From: Trichopria drosophilae
Lineage: Eukaryota > Arthropoda > Insecta > Hymenoptera > Diapriidae
Assembly (NCBI GenBank): GCA_030407085.1
Contig: CM059587.1
Coordinates: forward strand, 101,365,001-101,429,000
Reading direction: 5' to 3'
Length of the DNA: 64,000 nt
Below the pieces are notes generated by a model, which was not told the origin of the DNA, made no database searches, and was given only the letters and a program-made list of their open reading frames with translations. Numbering within the stretch: position 1 is the first letter of the stretch; every line of letters begins with the position of its first letter. Positions 49,730 through 61,462 of the stretch are shown here, piece by piece. The translations under genes were made by a program, and so were the position numbers.

Positions 49730-50300
49730 AATGAAGTGAAAAGTATATCTGGTACGGAGTGAACCCTCTGATACTCTATGTGAATAAAAATTAAGTCACT
49801 CTTATAAAAGAGTAAATTTTTACTCGTTACAAATTCAATCTTACATTCGAAGGAGTCAAATCTAACTTTTAAAGAAACGATATCTAACTTTAAAGGATGG
49901 AAATTGCAGATTTTATTAAGATTAAGGAGGTTCTGAAGTCATCTGAAAACTAACCGAGAATTTTCGGATATAAATAAAAAACACTTATTTCCGAAAATTC
50001 TCGGTCAGTTTCCCATTAATTATGTTAGTATTTTTTAGGATACCGTCTATTTTAATTAGAATCACCCTTACAGAGCACGAATTTTGAAAAATCGATTTAT
50101 TCTCTTTTGATTTACGGTTTTTAGTGAAAATTCCTACTTTATGCGACAAGTACCTACTTTATAACCCCTTTAAGAGTGATTCTATTTTCTCTTCATAAAA
50201 GTTTGACACTAAGATAATTAGTCACTCTTATGAAAGAATTAATATTTACTCTTAACAAGTGGAATCCTCAATCGTTAGAGTAAAATCTCACGTAACTGTA
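49730..50300. repeat. interspersed repeat with internal hairpin
   Basis: The phrases CACTCTTATAAAAGAGTAAA (about 49798) and CACTCTTATGAAAGAATTAA (about 50223) are direct copies on either side of the hairpin at 49945-50013. The whole resembles 30780-31210. Boundaries unresolved. Confidence 0.45.
49945..50013. repeat. 24-bp stem hairpin
   Basis: Stem arms carry ACCGAGAATTTTCGGA and TCCGAAAATTCTCGGT. The full stem pairs at 22 of 24 positions, with a 21-nt A/T-rich loop. The size is compatible with a small-RNA precursor, but it lies inside a repeat. Confidence 0.7.
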
Positions 50301-50661
50301 GAAGGAACAAAACCAGTCTGTCTAACTATTCTTCTAAATTAAAAAAAAAATAAAATTTGAAAATGTTTGTTTCTAATCTCAATAAGTAGTATTATATTCT
50401 ACAATCATTGTACTTGTTTCAAATTAAAGTTAGAGATACTTGCCAATTTCTTTGGAGCACGTTTCTAATTCAAGTGTTAACGGACAATTTTGTACGATTT
50501 TTTAAATCATGTATTGAGTTTTGGAAAAGGTTAGGAACGAACTCGGAACATTTTCAACGGATTCACCAAGATTCGAACCCAAAACTTTTCGGTTACCGAT
50601 CGAATGCTCTATAGATTTTTATTTCGTTTATTTTTAATTTTTCGTCATTTCCATACGTATA
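50301..50661. other. spacer with tRNA-like phrase
   Basis: No gene recognised. On the minus strand around 50560-50605 is TTGGGTTCGAATCTTGG preceded by GATCGGTAACCGA, resembling a tRNA T-arm and anticodon stem, as in tRNA-derived repeats. No complete tRNA can be folded. Confidence 0.35.
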
Positions 50662-50950
50662 TACAGGATGTCAATTAAGTCCTGGGATGGCTAAATATTT
50701 TCTCATGTAAGATATTTTTGAAAAAGGTTATGGTCATTTCTGAAGTAATTTTCAACGGTGAACTTTAATTTAAGCTTGAACTTAACCTTCAAAGTCATTT
50801 CAAGGTTGGGGTAGGTTTTTTAAATAAAACATCCCCGGCAATCGAAAGAGAGGGAAATTTTATATTCAAATATGAATTAAGTCTTGAGGGTCCCTGTAAG
50901 GTCAAGTATATTGTTGCAAACGAAGATTCTTCGACTGTTTTTCATAATTA
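50662..50950 (+). mobile_element. fragment of an ACAGG-TGTC-type insect repeat
   Basis: TATACAGGATGTCAATTAAG, then GGATGGCTAAATATTTTCTC, resembles the ACAGGGTGTCCC-type ends common in insect interspersed repeats. The far end was not located, so the boundary is approximate. Confidence 0.4.
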
Positions 50951-51399
50951 ATTAAATTAAAAAGTAAATAATAAATAAATAAACAAATGATTGTCGATTT
51001 CAACCATGCAATTATGATTTATAAATAGGAAAAACGGCTTTAAAATATTGTAATATTACCGCAACTAAATTTTCAATTTTCATGCTAATATATATAATTA
51101 AAAATCATATTTTACTAACGAATTTAGTTAGTCCCTGTAAGATAATTTTAATTCGAGCATTTACTATATTTCATTTTATAAAGAGTAAATTCTCCCTTAT
51201 CGAAATGTAGAAGTACCGTTTAATAAATTACATTATAAGCCAAATAAATAAAAAACCGAATCCTTTTTCGAGTCTGAAGGACTTTCTTTAAACCGTCCAA
51301 AATGGCCAATAATTATATACCATATTCTTCCAGTAGGTATTTCTGGAACAATTGCAACTGCCGTCAACATAAAAACACTACCTTATCATGAAATATTTT
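50951..51399. other. AT-rich spacer
   Basis: No gene recognised. AGAGTAAATTCTCCCTT at about 51182 is a fragment of the 30780/49730 repeat family. Confidence 0.5.
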
Positions 51400-52259
51400 C
51401 AAATTAGACCACCGCAGCAGAGTAAAGAGCCTCCAAAAAAGAAAAGCTATTACAAATCGAGACGCAAACAACCTCATTACACGCTGTTACCCAGTAGCGT
51501 AGAAAAAGCCGCTAATCGCTGGCTTCCCCAGTACTCTACTGGCGATCCTCTTGCTCGCCGACAAACGACGCGATAAGTGCGAGCGAGATAATTGCGCTTA
51601 ATAAAGCGGCGCTTCGTTTGCATATCGGGTAGGGGGCAAGAATTTACGATCGGTTGGTCGGTAGGGACAAATGACAGGCAAAAGAGTCGCAAGATGAGCA
51701 CGAGGTGGAGGAACACGGGGAATTCTCGCGCGAAGAAGCCATAAAGAATTTATGAGCGCCTCGCGCGCCTCCACTTTTGCTTGTTTCGTTATATATATAT
51801 ATACATATATACCGAAGAACACGTCGCTTAAACGCGTCATTATCAAAACGCTGTAATTTCCGGCTATTATCGCCCCTATCCCGGACCGCGTTACTTTCCT
51901 TCGATGCAAAACGAGGCGGAAAAACTCGAACGATGCGCCGCATTAACCTCGGCGATCGCTCTAATGCCCAGTTATGCATTTATGCGCCCGCAATTTACGT
52001 ATTGCGCGAAATAACTGCTCGTAAAATTAATAAAATATGTTGAAGGCGAGTGTTGACGGGGGAATAAATTGCGCCTAATGCTGCTCGAATCGTCGGGGGC
52101 TTTATTCGATTTGCAGCTTCGTAACCCGACTGCTTATTAAATCATATATTGTACGGAGGTGCATTAATGCGTAATGAGTAGACTAACAACAAATGCAAAA
52201 GTCACAAAAGGATGGAAAAAAATGTACATCTTCGGTGAGGGCTTCGAGCATTTTGCCTA
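51400..52259. other. CpG-rich island
   Basis: GC-rich block with strong CpG content between 51470 and 52140. Overlapping frames on both strands (51477-51716, 51598-51909, 51644-51979 minus; 51777-52043 plus) argue against any one being a gene. An (AT)n run lies at 51790-51811. Confidence 0.5.
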
Positions 52260-52269
52260 TACTGATTAA

Positions 52270-52948
52270 CTCATTAACGCCCAAATAACAAATTTCTGAA
52301 TTTTTCAAAACATAGGGAAACAGGATTTTTTTTTATTTGAAAATGATAGATTTTCGCAAAAAATGTTACGAAACAAAAAGGGTTTAGAATCGATCAAAGA
52401 AAACCTCGAAATTTGTTTACAATTTTTCTATGACTTCATATTTTTTCAAAATTTTGCGATGTTGAAAATGAAGAAAAGTGTTTTAAAAATTCTTAAAAAA
52501 TTTGAGCGTATTCTTTGATCAATTCTAAGAACTTTTTCTTCAGCGACATTTTTTCCGAAAGCCTATCATTTTCAAATCAAAAATTCAGGAGCTGTTCGCC
52601 GTTCTTTTCGTGTTTGAGCCGCCATTTTGACAGTTTCAAATTTATTTTCAAAATGCTATCATGAAGTTAAACAATTGAGGACACGATATTTTCAACGATC
52701 AGTGATCTCCCTAACCGTTTCCAATGTGAAAATGCCGTATAAAAAATATTTGGGAGTGAAAAAATCTGATTTTTTTGTGAAAAACCAAGCATAACTTTTT
52801 TGGAATGGTCTCGATTGATTTTTTAACAGCAGATTTTGAAAAATCGATCAATTTTACGTCGAAAATATTTTATCTAAAATTTTATGAATTAGTTTTTAAT
52901 GTCAAGAAATATTCCGAAAATCTTTGTGTCCTCTTGGGCGTTAATGGG
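52270..52948. mobile_element. TTAA-flanked foldback MITE, 679 bp
   Basis: TTAA flanks at 52266-52269 and 52949-52952. The left end CTCATTAACGCCCAA and right end TTGGGCGTTAATGGG match at 14 of 15 positions. A further inverted repeat lies inside (TTTGAAAATGATAGATTTTC against GAAAGCCTATCATTTTCAAA). It also holds GCCGCCATTTTGA, linking it to the GGCGG module family. No coding capacity. Confidence 0.75.
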
Positions 52949-53035
52949 TTAATGCACTCGACTGTCCAGGTGTTAATTTTGTATTTTTCATAAAATAACA
53001 TGGCATATCATTAATAGGTCGCGTGGTATTCCATC

Positions 53036-53137
53036 ATATCGACACCTCTTACGAAGACTAGCACGTTTCAAATTCCGCCCGTGTTATTCTAATGGGAGAA
53101 AAATGAAACGTGCTAGTCGTCGTATAGGCGTCGATAT
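53036..53137. repeat. 102-nt hairpin
   Basis: Arms of about 34 nt pair at about 30 positions, including the perfect 15-bp GACTAGCACGTTTCA. The 33-nt loop contains CGCCCGTGTTATTC. No target duplication is seen. Size and pairing would fit a microRNA precursor, a small palindromic transposon, or a cis element; I cannot decide. Confidence 0.7.
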
Positions 53138-53344
53138 TTTGTAAACATCTCCAAAGTTGCATTTTATTGTATATAAATATACTACACTTAGTACGTAGGA
53201 AGAACCGAAAGGTTTCACAAAAATGTCAGCAAAAACTGCTTCGATGGTTTCATTTGGGAACATTTTTTGAACATAGATCCGTTGAATTTAAAATCCCAGC
53301 TGATCTTTTTTCGAGACGAGAAATGTACCCATCAACATTTTTAA

Positions 53345-53777
53345 CCCTTTGAAATTTTTCTTTAGACGGAAAACAGCTGAGATTTTTAACTCGGGAGTTT
53401 TTGGAATCACTGATCACGAATCTGGCCTCAGATTGTCCAAATTCAAAATGGCGAATCAAAGATGACGAATCGAAGTGTAACAAGTTACGTGATGAAAAGA
53501 AACTAGTATCTCTTATTCATATATGTTTAATTTTGCACTACTAAAATTTAATCTTATTACCAATCTGAGACAAGATTGGTGATCAGCGACTCTGAAAACC
53601 CCCGAGTACCCAGATTCATTGTGGTGAAGTAATATTTTACATTTTGATCCGCCATTTTTGATTCGCCATTTTGAATTTTGCAAATCTAAGGCCAGATTCG
53701 TGACCGGAGACTCCAAAAACATCCAAGTAACAAATTTCAGCTGTTTTCCTTGTAAAGAAAGTGTATGCTTCAAAGGA
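53345..53777. mobile_element. TTAA-flanked MITE, 433 bp
   Basis: TTAA flanks at 53341-53344 and 53778-53781. The left end is CCCTTTGAAATTTTTC, with GGAAAACAGCTGA just inside; this is mirrored by TCAGCTGTTTTCC and CTTCAAAGGA at the right. Inside, the forward module (TCACTGATCACGAATC ... AAAATGGCGAATC) faces reversed modules (GATTCGCCATTTTGAA ... GATTCGTGACCGGAGAC). Non-autonomous, piggyBac-type. Confidence 0.75.
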
Positions 53778-53781
53778 TTAA

Positions 53782-55440
53782 AAATCTTGATGGATCATTG
53801 TATGTTTTCTCGAAAAAATGATCAGCTGGGATTTTAAATACAACGGGTTTTTATTAAAAAGAATGTCCTCAAATAAATAAATCGTTCTCTTACAGACCTT
53901 AAAATTTCTTTCTACCATTGTCCAGTAAAAAGGAAAAAGTCCAGTTTCATTGAGAAATTTTTCTACGTTACTAGAAACCCTCGAAGCTGCTTTGGTTGAC
54001 ATTTTTGTGAAACCTTTCGGTTCTTCCTGCCTACTGTGTACAATAACAGATCAGAGAAGAGAAAAATTTTAAATGACGGCCGTAAAATTGCATTTATATG
54101 TAGTGTCTTTACATAACTCTTTGTGGTCCTTGACAATTGGCACATATATACTTCTTTACATTTAATATTTTAAATTGGAAATCGACGTTATCAACGGAAC
54201 CATTATAGAAACCCTATGAGAGGGTTTAAAGTACTGACTTGATAAGGTAGTAAACTGTATGTAAAAATATAAATTAAAAATTATTCAAACGTTTTTTTTT
54301 TAAATTTGGACACTGCAATTACATGTACTAGAAAGTATCTCTCAAAAAATAACAAAGAATATTAGTGATAATTTTTGAAAATTGATATTTAATAGAATGG
54401 CAGTTACAGAAACCTTATTTTGAAAAATACCTTTAATAATCTTTCAATGAAATTTTTCAGCATAGATTACTACCTTACCGAATGACAACTTGCTAATCTC
54501 CACGAACAGATTGTGAAATATACAGTCGATCGTTCAAAATTAACCACTATAAAGACTCCAAATAAGTAAAAAAATTAATGAATATAATTAACTTTTAATT
54601 CTCGGTTAATTTTGCGTACAATTTAAAAACCCGACGAGCAAATGGTAACAACATTCATCATTGCAAATTAATCGGCGAATGCAGCAATAAAAGTCGCAAC
54701 GTCGCTCATTTACTTGCGAAAATGCATTTTACTGTTCGTCACTTAGAGCTTTTTCAAGCTGATTAATGTGCTCTGCAATCGAGGTGCTAATTTATTACCG
54801 CTGGTAAATTGTTGCGATTTACGACTACTTTCATTTCAGTTTTGCGACCAACAAAATGTGTATATATAAATATTTATATCGATCAACAGAAAATACAAAT
54901 TTCTATCAAATAAATTGATATTAAAGATGGATGAACATAACAGGAATGTGTAAGGTTTTTACGATTCATTTTAATAAATACAAATAGATGTTACGCGAAA
55001 GCGTTGTCCTTTATATTTTGAACAATATTATCAACTATCGGTAAACCAGATGGTCATACAAAATTAGGGTATTTAAATTTTAGGACTGCAAAAAGAAATA
55101 ATGATAAAAAATTATAAGCAATTTAAATAAAAATAAAAAATCAGTTATTTTAATCATCTTCTATGATGGCATAGGTTCTGAACGAGACAAGGGATATGTA
55201 TGGCCTTAAATATTCACCTCATTACGAATTCGTATTTTTAATAATTACATGAATTATGCGTCAACGATTATTATTTAATGACTAGATTATACGGGATATT
55301 TACTTCGCTAACGACATGCGTCGAACGAATTGCCTGCCTTAACCGTGTAAAAGTATCTCATAAACTACACGCAATAAAGATTTTACATATTGAATTCGCG
55401 CTAACCATCGCGCACTTTATCAGATACGCGAATAATTGCA
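53782..55440. other. AT-rich stretch
   Basis: No gene recognised. Minus-strand frames at 53778-54002 and 53963-54145 lack features. Confidence 0.55.
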
Positions 55441-55870
55441 TGTTTACAGTTCCTTAAACGTTAAAACATCGGCCGATTCGTAATAACATTCACCCCTCCG
55501 ATTACCTCGGGTACTAAAAAAGGATAGTAACGATAACACTGCTAGATTGCGCTCGTGGTAATTTAATATACATAGTTTCGTGGAAGCGCGCGTCTCTTGT
55601 TTTTTTTTTTACGACTCAATCGGAGGGGGACGTCTGGGACCAGCGTCTTTTTTTCGTCCAGGTCGGGAACGATGCTTTTGTGCGTGTGTGTATATTTTAT
55701 GCAAATTGTCGACCAAAATTTCAGCGGAAAATTGCCCCCATCGAGTCGATCGTTAATATAATTCTTCGTAGATTGAACATCTCGATTAGGTCGGTATTCC
55801 CCGTCCAATTAAGAGACCACATCAAAGGGCAGCTTACTTCGGTGCCAACAGAAGTTCGCCATGGCTAGGC
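55441..55870. other. CpG-richer island
   Basis: Small GC-richer block. An 81-codon minus frame at 55563-55808 has a lysine-rich tail from a poly-T run on the plus strand; no domain. Probably non-coding. Confidence 0.4.
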
Positions 55871-56819
55871 TAATCGATTAAATTCTGCAAAGGGCTCAAT
55901 TTTTAAAAACACAACACGTTTCCTGCTATAAGTAAAGTTTTGGGTTGTTTATTATGAAACGTATTGAGCAAGATATTGAGAGATATTGAGATTAGGGGTA
56001 GAAAAATTATTCATAAAAGGCATTACTCTCTTGCCAACGCCAATGAATAATAATTTTGTAAGAGTTGTTAACTTAAAAACAACAAGTTTTATTATTTTAT
56101 CTTTAAGTTTTATTGCAATGATTTACAATAGTCGGATATTGAATGTAGATGATTTGAAAATATCGCGATTAAGTAGATTTATAATTAGTCGGTAAAAAAG
56201 GATACATCGATTTTTTATGAAACTACTCAAAAAAAGTAAAAATTCTCCTTCAAATCACCCATGCACTGATCTTAATTAACTAATCGTTTAAATATAATTA
56301 ATACCTAAATTAACACAAGTCTCGCTAACATGTTCACAGAGTAAAATACATTTTATCAATTATCTATAATATTTTACATTAACTTCAAACACCGAAATAC
56401 CAAAATTACCAAGAGTCGGTAAAATAGATAGTATTAAAGTTTGATGGACCAATACTTACCTCTAAATTCCCTACGCATTATCAATAATCAAAATAATTGT
56501 ATGTAATTCTTCTACCTCTGAAACAATTAAATAATCTAAATAAAAGTTTAAATAAATTGCTGACCCATTAATACCTAAATTACCATATATCGATAAGTAC
56601 ATCCTACCGAATATGAACATAAAAACAGCAGTGATGAAAGTGCTGTCCTCATTTAAAACTATCAATATAATTGTCCTATCTGGAATTCGCTAATAAAACT
56701 AAAGTATGAAATGATGTTGGTATCTAAATTATCATGAGTCGATAATACAGATTATTATGAAAAATGCTAGAATTAGTGAATTGTTTCCCTTTAAATCCGT
56801 AAAAAGGGAATTTTTAAAA
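55871..56819. other. AT-rich spacer
   Basis: No gene recognised. Contains the degenerate repeat annotated at 56296-56770. Confidence 0.5.
56296..56770 (+). repeat. possible degenerate repeat, period about 95-175 bp
   Basis: Phrases AATACCTAAATTAACACAAG (about 56300), ATACCAAAATTACCAAGAGT (about 56396), TACCTAAATTACCATATATC (about 56572) and TATCTAAATTATCATGAGTC (about 56731) recur, each followed by a CGATAA- or CGGTAA-like sequence. Spacing is irregular. Confidence 0.4.
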
Positions 56820-57810
56820 CCTTTCGCGATTTATTCATCGCCCAGTTGGTCCGTGTAACGATGGGTTCGAGTAATCTCCCGGGCGTCGACCGCAGGAAAG
56901 CTCGATGCCGGGAAGGTTTAAAAAATTCACGCCGAAATATAAATTTAATTTTTAGTCCGACCGCCGTGCCGCAGAATCAATTCGGTCGTTATACAAAACG
57001 AATTCCGGTTAAGCGCTGTAAGACAAAAAGTGAAAATCCCAGGAAAAATGTACCCGCGATCGCGAGGATTCGGCGCCTGGATTAAGAGTTTGATTAAAAA
57101 ACGGACAAAAGTGAACTTGCACAGTTTTTTTTTCTCTACATGAATCGGTGAAAAGTTTCCATTTCCATTAAAAGAATATCGAGGAGATTGGGGGTGTATT
57201 CCGAGAGGCAAACGGCAGACAAAGACCTCGATCGACCGCGACACGCGTCGGATTCATCAAAAGCGAGGAAATTTTCTCTCTCCCTCCATATATATATATA
57301 TTTATTCCTTGCTCTCTCAGGAAAGCAGAACGTGAGGTTAAATGTCATGCAAATCCACGTCTAGCCGGGTCGACGACGACGATTCGAATCGACGGTTTTA
57401 TCGACAGCTTAGGCCGCCTATACGTCGTATAGGAATTCCGAATGTCGGTGAAGCAAGGCAGAGGGGTACTTTCATCCCTGTATTTGTCTCCTTCTTTTAA
57501 TACCAAATACCGACAGAGAACTCCCATTAAATAAGGATATTGACAAAGTGTCAAATTTTACGAGCGCTGAACGAAGATGACATGCGTCAAGTAATGAACC
57601 TAATTAAAGTTACGTCGATACGTAGCCGAAAAGTTGCAACAAGCTACAAAAGCGGACCGTGCCAAGGGTAATTTGAATCCGCGAAATGCAATCAGAGTTT
57701 GTTTAATGGTAACGAAGCTATAAACCCAAAGTGTACGAGCGACGTACGGGTGTAATTACATTGCGGTCGACGCTCGGAATATAATTAATATTAATATCGC
57801 GAGATGTATG
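56820..57810. other. CpG-rich island
   Basis: GC-richer block with clusters of CG at 56870-57060 and 57340-57440. An (AT)n run lies at 57288-57300. Short frames on both strands carry no domain. Probable regulatory island. Confidence 0.5.
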
Positions 57811-58499
57811 CGTGTGGGTTGTGTAATATGCGGTGTTGATGTCAATTCCCTCGAGCAACCTGTTGTATCGATTCATGGTCATGTAGTCAAATTTAAATCA
57901 TATTCGCAATACCGACGATTATATGCCAGAAATACTCAAAGTAACAAATTTTTATTATTACACATTTTTTCTAGACAACATTTTACCGATAGATGGTTTC
58001 GTTCGAATGGTTATAATTGGTCAAATTTTAATAAACGATGTTGTAATGCTACCTGTACTTTAATCAAAATTTAATAGTGTTACTGATCGAGTTTTCATGG
58101 TCCATTTCTTGAGTCCGATGTACTAATCCGCATAGAGGCGCGTCGTGCACTCTGTACCTCCCACCACAGTTCTCCTCTCCTCCTCAAGCAAGCAAAATGA
58201 ATAGAGCTGCAGGGAAGTGAGGGATGTTTGAGGTGACATTGTCCAGATTAGTTTATTTCGAAAATAGCCTCAAAACATACAAGTTTCTGTAGGGCAGCAT
58301 AGGCAGTGCCATCTCCGTGCGCAACATCATGAGAAAATCTATGTTACCAACGGATGGTAAGACGGTTCCTTTGTTCTTCTCTGGACTGTACACTTATTTC
58401 TTTTACATTCAACATTTACCATATGCGTAAATATTATTTCATGGGTAAATTTAGCAGATAAAAGGCTAGTAATCATACTTTTTATATCGTCCTTATTTC
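57811..58499. other. spacer with shared block
   Basis: No gene recognised; the 88-codon plus frame at 57808-58074 is not recognisable. Contains the block shared with 41370. Confidence 0.5.
58095..58150 (+). repeat. block shared with 41370-41425
   Basis: Same orientation and order of motifs as at 41.4 kb (CTTGAG, GAT, ATCCGCATAG, CGC, TCG, GCAC), with small indels. Confidence 0.55.
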
Positions 58500-59510
58500 C
58501 TTTTAAGACGGCGCGTAATATTTTCTTTTGTTACGTAAACCCGGCATTTAACGAGCGTCCAAGTCGGCGATCCTGGTGGAAAAATATTGACCATCAAACA
58601 GCCGATTTGCTTTTCAACAGCCTTCATTTTGGGTCATTACGCCGACCGACTCTTTGCCCATTACGCGAATACAAGAAAAGGTACTTCGGCCCCGAGCCGA
58701 GTACCGGCCGGATACGTATATTCGAGCAAACATATTTTATCCTTTCTTTGTTGGCATCGCGCGACAATGCCGACGACGAGCGAGCAGGAAGAAGACGCTG
58801 CTCTGCGCACGGGAACGCTGAGAAACAAATCTCGGCTCTTTACTTTTCCGAGGCAGACACTTCGGACTTTTGCCATCGAGTAAAAAGGCAAATAAGCAAA
58901 CACAAGGAGAATATTTCCAAGTTCACGGAAGTCCCTATACCTCGTTTGACCAACGTCTACGTATATATACGCTGGCTCTTCGCAGAACCGAGGGAACCCT
59001 TCCATTGCGAGACTCGCATCGGTTACATGACTTATGTCATCCTTTGTTTCAATGGCCCCGTCGGTATCTTTCTACTTACCCCACTGTAGGTTCTTCCGAG
59101 ACCCCCCGCCCGCCACCAACCACGGCGCTTTTACGGATTACCTTGTGTACTTTGACTTCGAGACGCATACGCGGCAACATTATTCTTCTTCCTCCCGCCA
59201 TTTTGTCTTATCGCCATTTTTAAAAAGCCATTTTATAACTGCGTGATGGTTGAGAAAATTCGATACGTGATACAAAACCGTGTCTCTGCAGGATCTTTCC
59301 AGTCCAATTTCTTTACCAAATACCGTCACTCCGACGCTCTTTACAACTTTTCTCGATCCCTTTTTTTATCACCCGTCTCATTTTTCCCCTCGAGTTTCCA
59401 TCCTTTATTTTACTTTCGCGATTTACGATAACGTCTTCTCTTTATTTCTTAGTGCCTTCGCCACTACCGGGATGACACTGTCGCATAATCTAATTGCGGT
59501 TTGACAAAAA
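58500..59510. other. CpG-rich island with pyrimidine-rich right half
   Basis: GC-rich block. The longest open frame of the window (58607-59089 plus, 160 codons) lies here but overlaps long frames in the other plus frames and on the minus strand (58661-59005). None shows a domain, signal peptide or biased codon use. From about 59050 to 59480 the plus strand is C/T-rich. Probably non-coding regulatory DNA. Confidence 0.5.
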
Positions 59511-60355
59511 AGGGTGCGGAGATTCCCGACTTAAATACAAACAGTCGATTCAAAGAACAAATACAGATAATCGAATATGATTTCATTTTGAAAACTGTTG
59601 AAAGGATTTTATTTATTTAATGTGTGGAATACTGTGAACCAGTGATCTTGTTAAAATAATTATTTATAATCAGTTGGAAGCAAAGTACACGATTAGTCGA
59701 TTAAACAAATAATCTATTGTTGCTCAAGTTATTAGTCATATTTGCGGCATTCGAGGCACAATATTGCGTTTGATGAAGAAATGCAATAAATTATATTCGT
59801 TTCATTATTCTATCAAAATTCATTTGCATTATTGCTATTAATATCTATCGTTTGATATTTAAATCAGAATTAGTGCAGAAAATATTTATTATTAATCGTA
59901 TTTGTTTTAATTCATAATCGCATATATCAACGAACCAGTTTTGCGTTAATTGTTATTACCAAGATTATGTACCTTATTGTTTTAACGATCGCTGATTTTG
60001 AATTCGCAGTAAAAATTGCGAAATTTATAATGGATGATGAAATATGGCGTTTCAAATATAAGCACAATATATCTTCAACGAACCAGTCGTGCAAATGCAC
60101 TTTTCAAATATTCCAACTAATATACAATGGCTGACATCAAGGAATAAAATTTGCTGAACACAAATCTGTTGTCCAAAATAATCCTATTTTTGCCATTTTT
60201 GAGAACTTTTTCTGGAAGACCGACATTTTTTCTTTAAATTGTTATATTGCGTGCATATTGTATGCATTGGCAGCTTTAAACCCTATTTTTTAAAACTGAT
60301 TTACAATGATTTTTAAAGAAGTTATGATTATTTGAATTTATGAGACATTACCACA
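59511..60355. other. AT-rich spacer
   Basis: No gene recognised. A short direct repeat (ATCAACGAACCAGT / TTCAACGAACCAGT) occurs at about 59927 and 60073. Confidence 0.5.
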
Positions 60356-60359
60356 TTAA

Positions 60360-60790
60360 CCCTCCTGCTCACGAGTTTCTATTTAAAAAGACTTTTTCAA
60401 ATGCATACATTTTTTAGAGTGATGGATTTTCATATAACCTGGGGATTTTGGGGACGCTGATTACGAATCTGAAGTCCGAATTATAAAATTCAAAATAGCG
60501 AATCCAATATGGCGGACGATTTTTTTAAAAATTGTTAAATTTTAACCTCGAAGACCTCTAAGCGCCCGCAAAAAAAAACCATAAATACGAAGTTATAGTA
60601 ACATCCAACAATTTTTGATAAATTCGTCGGCCATATTCGATCCGCCATTTTGAATTTTGTAATTCTGACTTCAGCTTCGCAATCAGTGACCCCAAAAATA
60701 CCTAAAGACGAAGTTATATTAAAATCCACCAATTTTTTAAAAATTCGTTCGAGAATTCGATCTGCCATTTTGAATTTTGTAATGTAAGAA
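60360..60790. mobile_element. TTAA-type element with GGCGG modules, right end missing
   Basis: TTAA (60356-60359) then CCCTCCTGCTCACGAG. One forward module (GGGGACGCTGATTACGAATC ... AATCCAATATGGCGGACG) is followed by two reversed ones (GATCCGCCATTTTGAA ... CAATCAGTGACCCCAAAAA; GATCTGCCATTTTGAATT). No closing GGG-TTAA was found. Confidence 0.6.
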
Positions 60791-61462
60791 ATTTGTATTG
60801 GTAAAAATTAACAAGTCTGTCCCAAATTTAGCATCCGGAATGGTAAAATTTCTAAGAAAATGTAAGTAAGAAATTTTAGTAGCAACGTATATTAGGTCAT
60901 TCAATTCTTGACTAATTTTTGTACCTAATATTGATAAATTCTATACATAAATTCTATACTCATTTATAAATGTATCCAATGTAAATGAGCGACTAAACTT
61001 AACTACAGAGTATTGATATGTATTTACAATTTAAAACCCTCTTGGCTTTTACAAATACTTCATTTAGTGAATAAAGTTAATTGGATCGTATTTTATGTCG
61101 TTCAATTCATAAAGTATTTGGTTTAAAATGGTGTTTTTTAGTTGCACATACATTTTTCTTGAATGGAAAAAATAAACTCTAAATTTATGTAATTTATTTT
61201 ATATAAATACCTTTTGTTGCGACATCTAATTTTTTAGCGTCGTATTCATTATTGAATTAAATGATTAAACACCTTTTAAATGCATCACATTAAAATGTTT
61301 TCCATTGAAATTTAAATAATCCTACAAATGAATAGAGCTTAAAAGTACATAATTGCACAGGGTTGGATGAAATGTAGATTATGTCAACAAATACCAACAC
61401 GATAAAACAGCCACAGCAATATAATAACAATAATAATAATAATAAATATAAACGTAGTATAT
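60791..61462. other. AT-rich spacer upstream of candidate gene
   Basis: No promoter motif I can defend. An (AAT)n run lies at 61420-61445, just before the candidate start codon. TATAAA at 61447 is only 11 bp before that ATG, too close to be its TATA box. Confidence 0.5.
61420..61445. repeat. (AAT)n microsatellite
   Basis: AAT/TAA trinucleotide run with one interruption. Its minus-strand translation is a poly-leucine run. Confidence 0.85.

Noticed and set aside
29090..50605. Possible tRNA genes at about 29.1, 33.4 and 50.6 kb (minus strand), based on GTTCGAAT phrases
   Set aside because: Acceptor, D-arm and T-stem pairing are missing. They are at best decayed tRNAs or tRNA-derived repeat fragments.
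58607..59089. 160-codon plus-strand open frame, the longest in the window
   Set aside because: It lies in a GC-rich island where other frames on both strands are also open (58587-58883, 58870-59223, 58661-59005 minus). No domain, signal peptide or membrane segment is recognisable.
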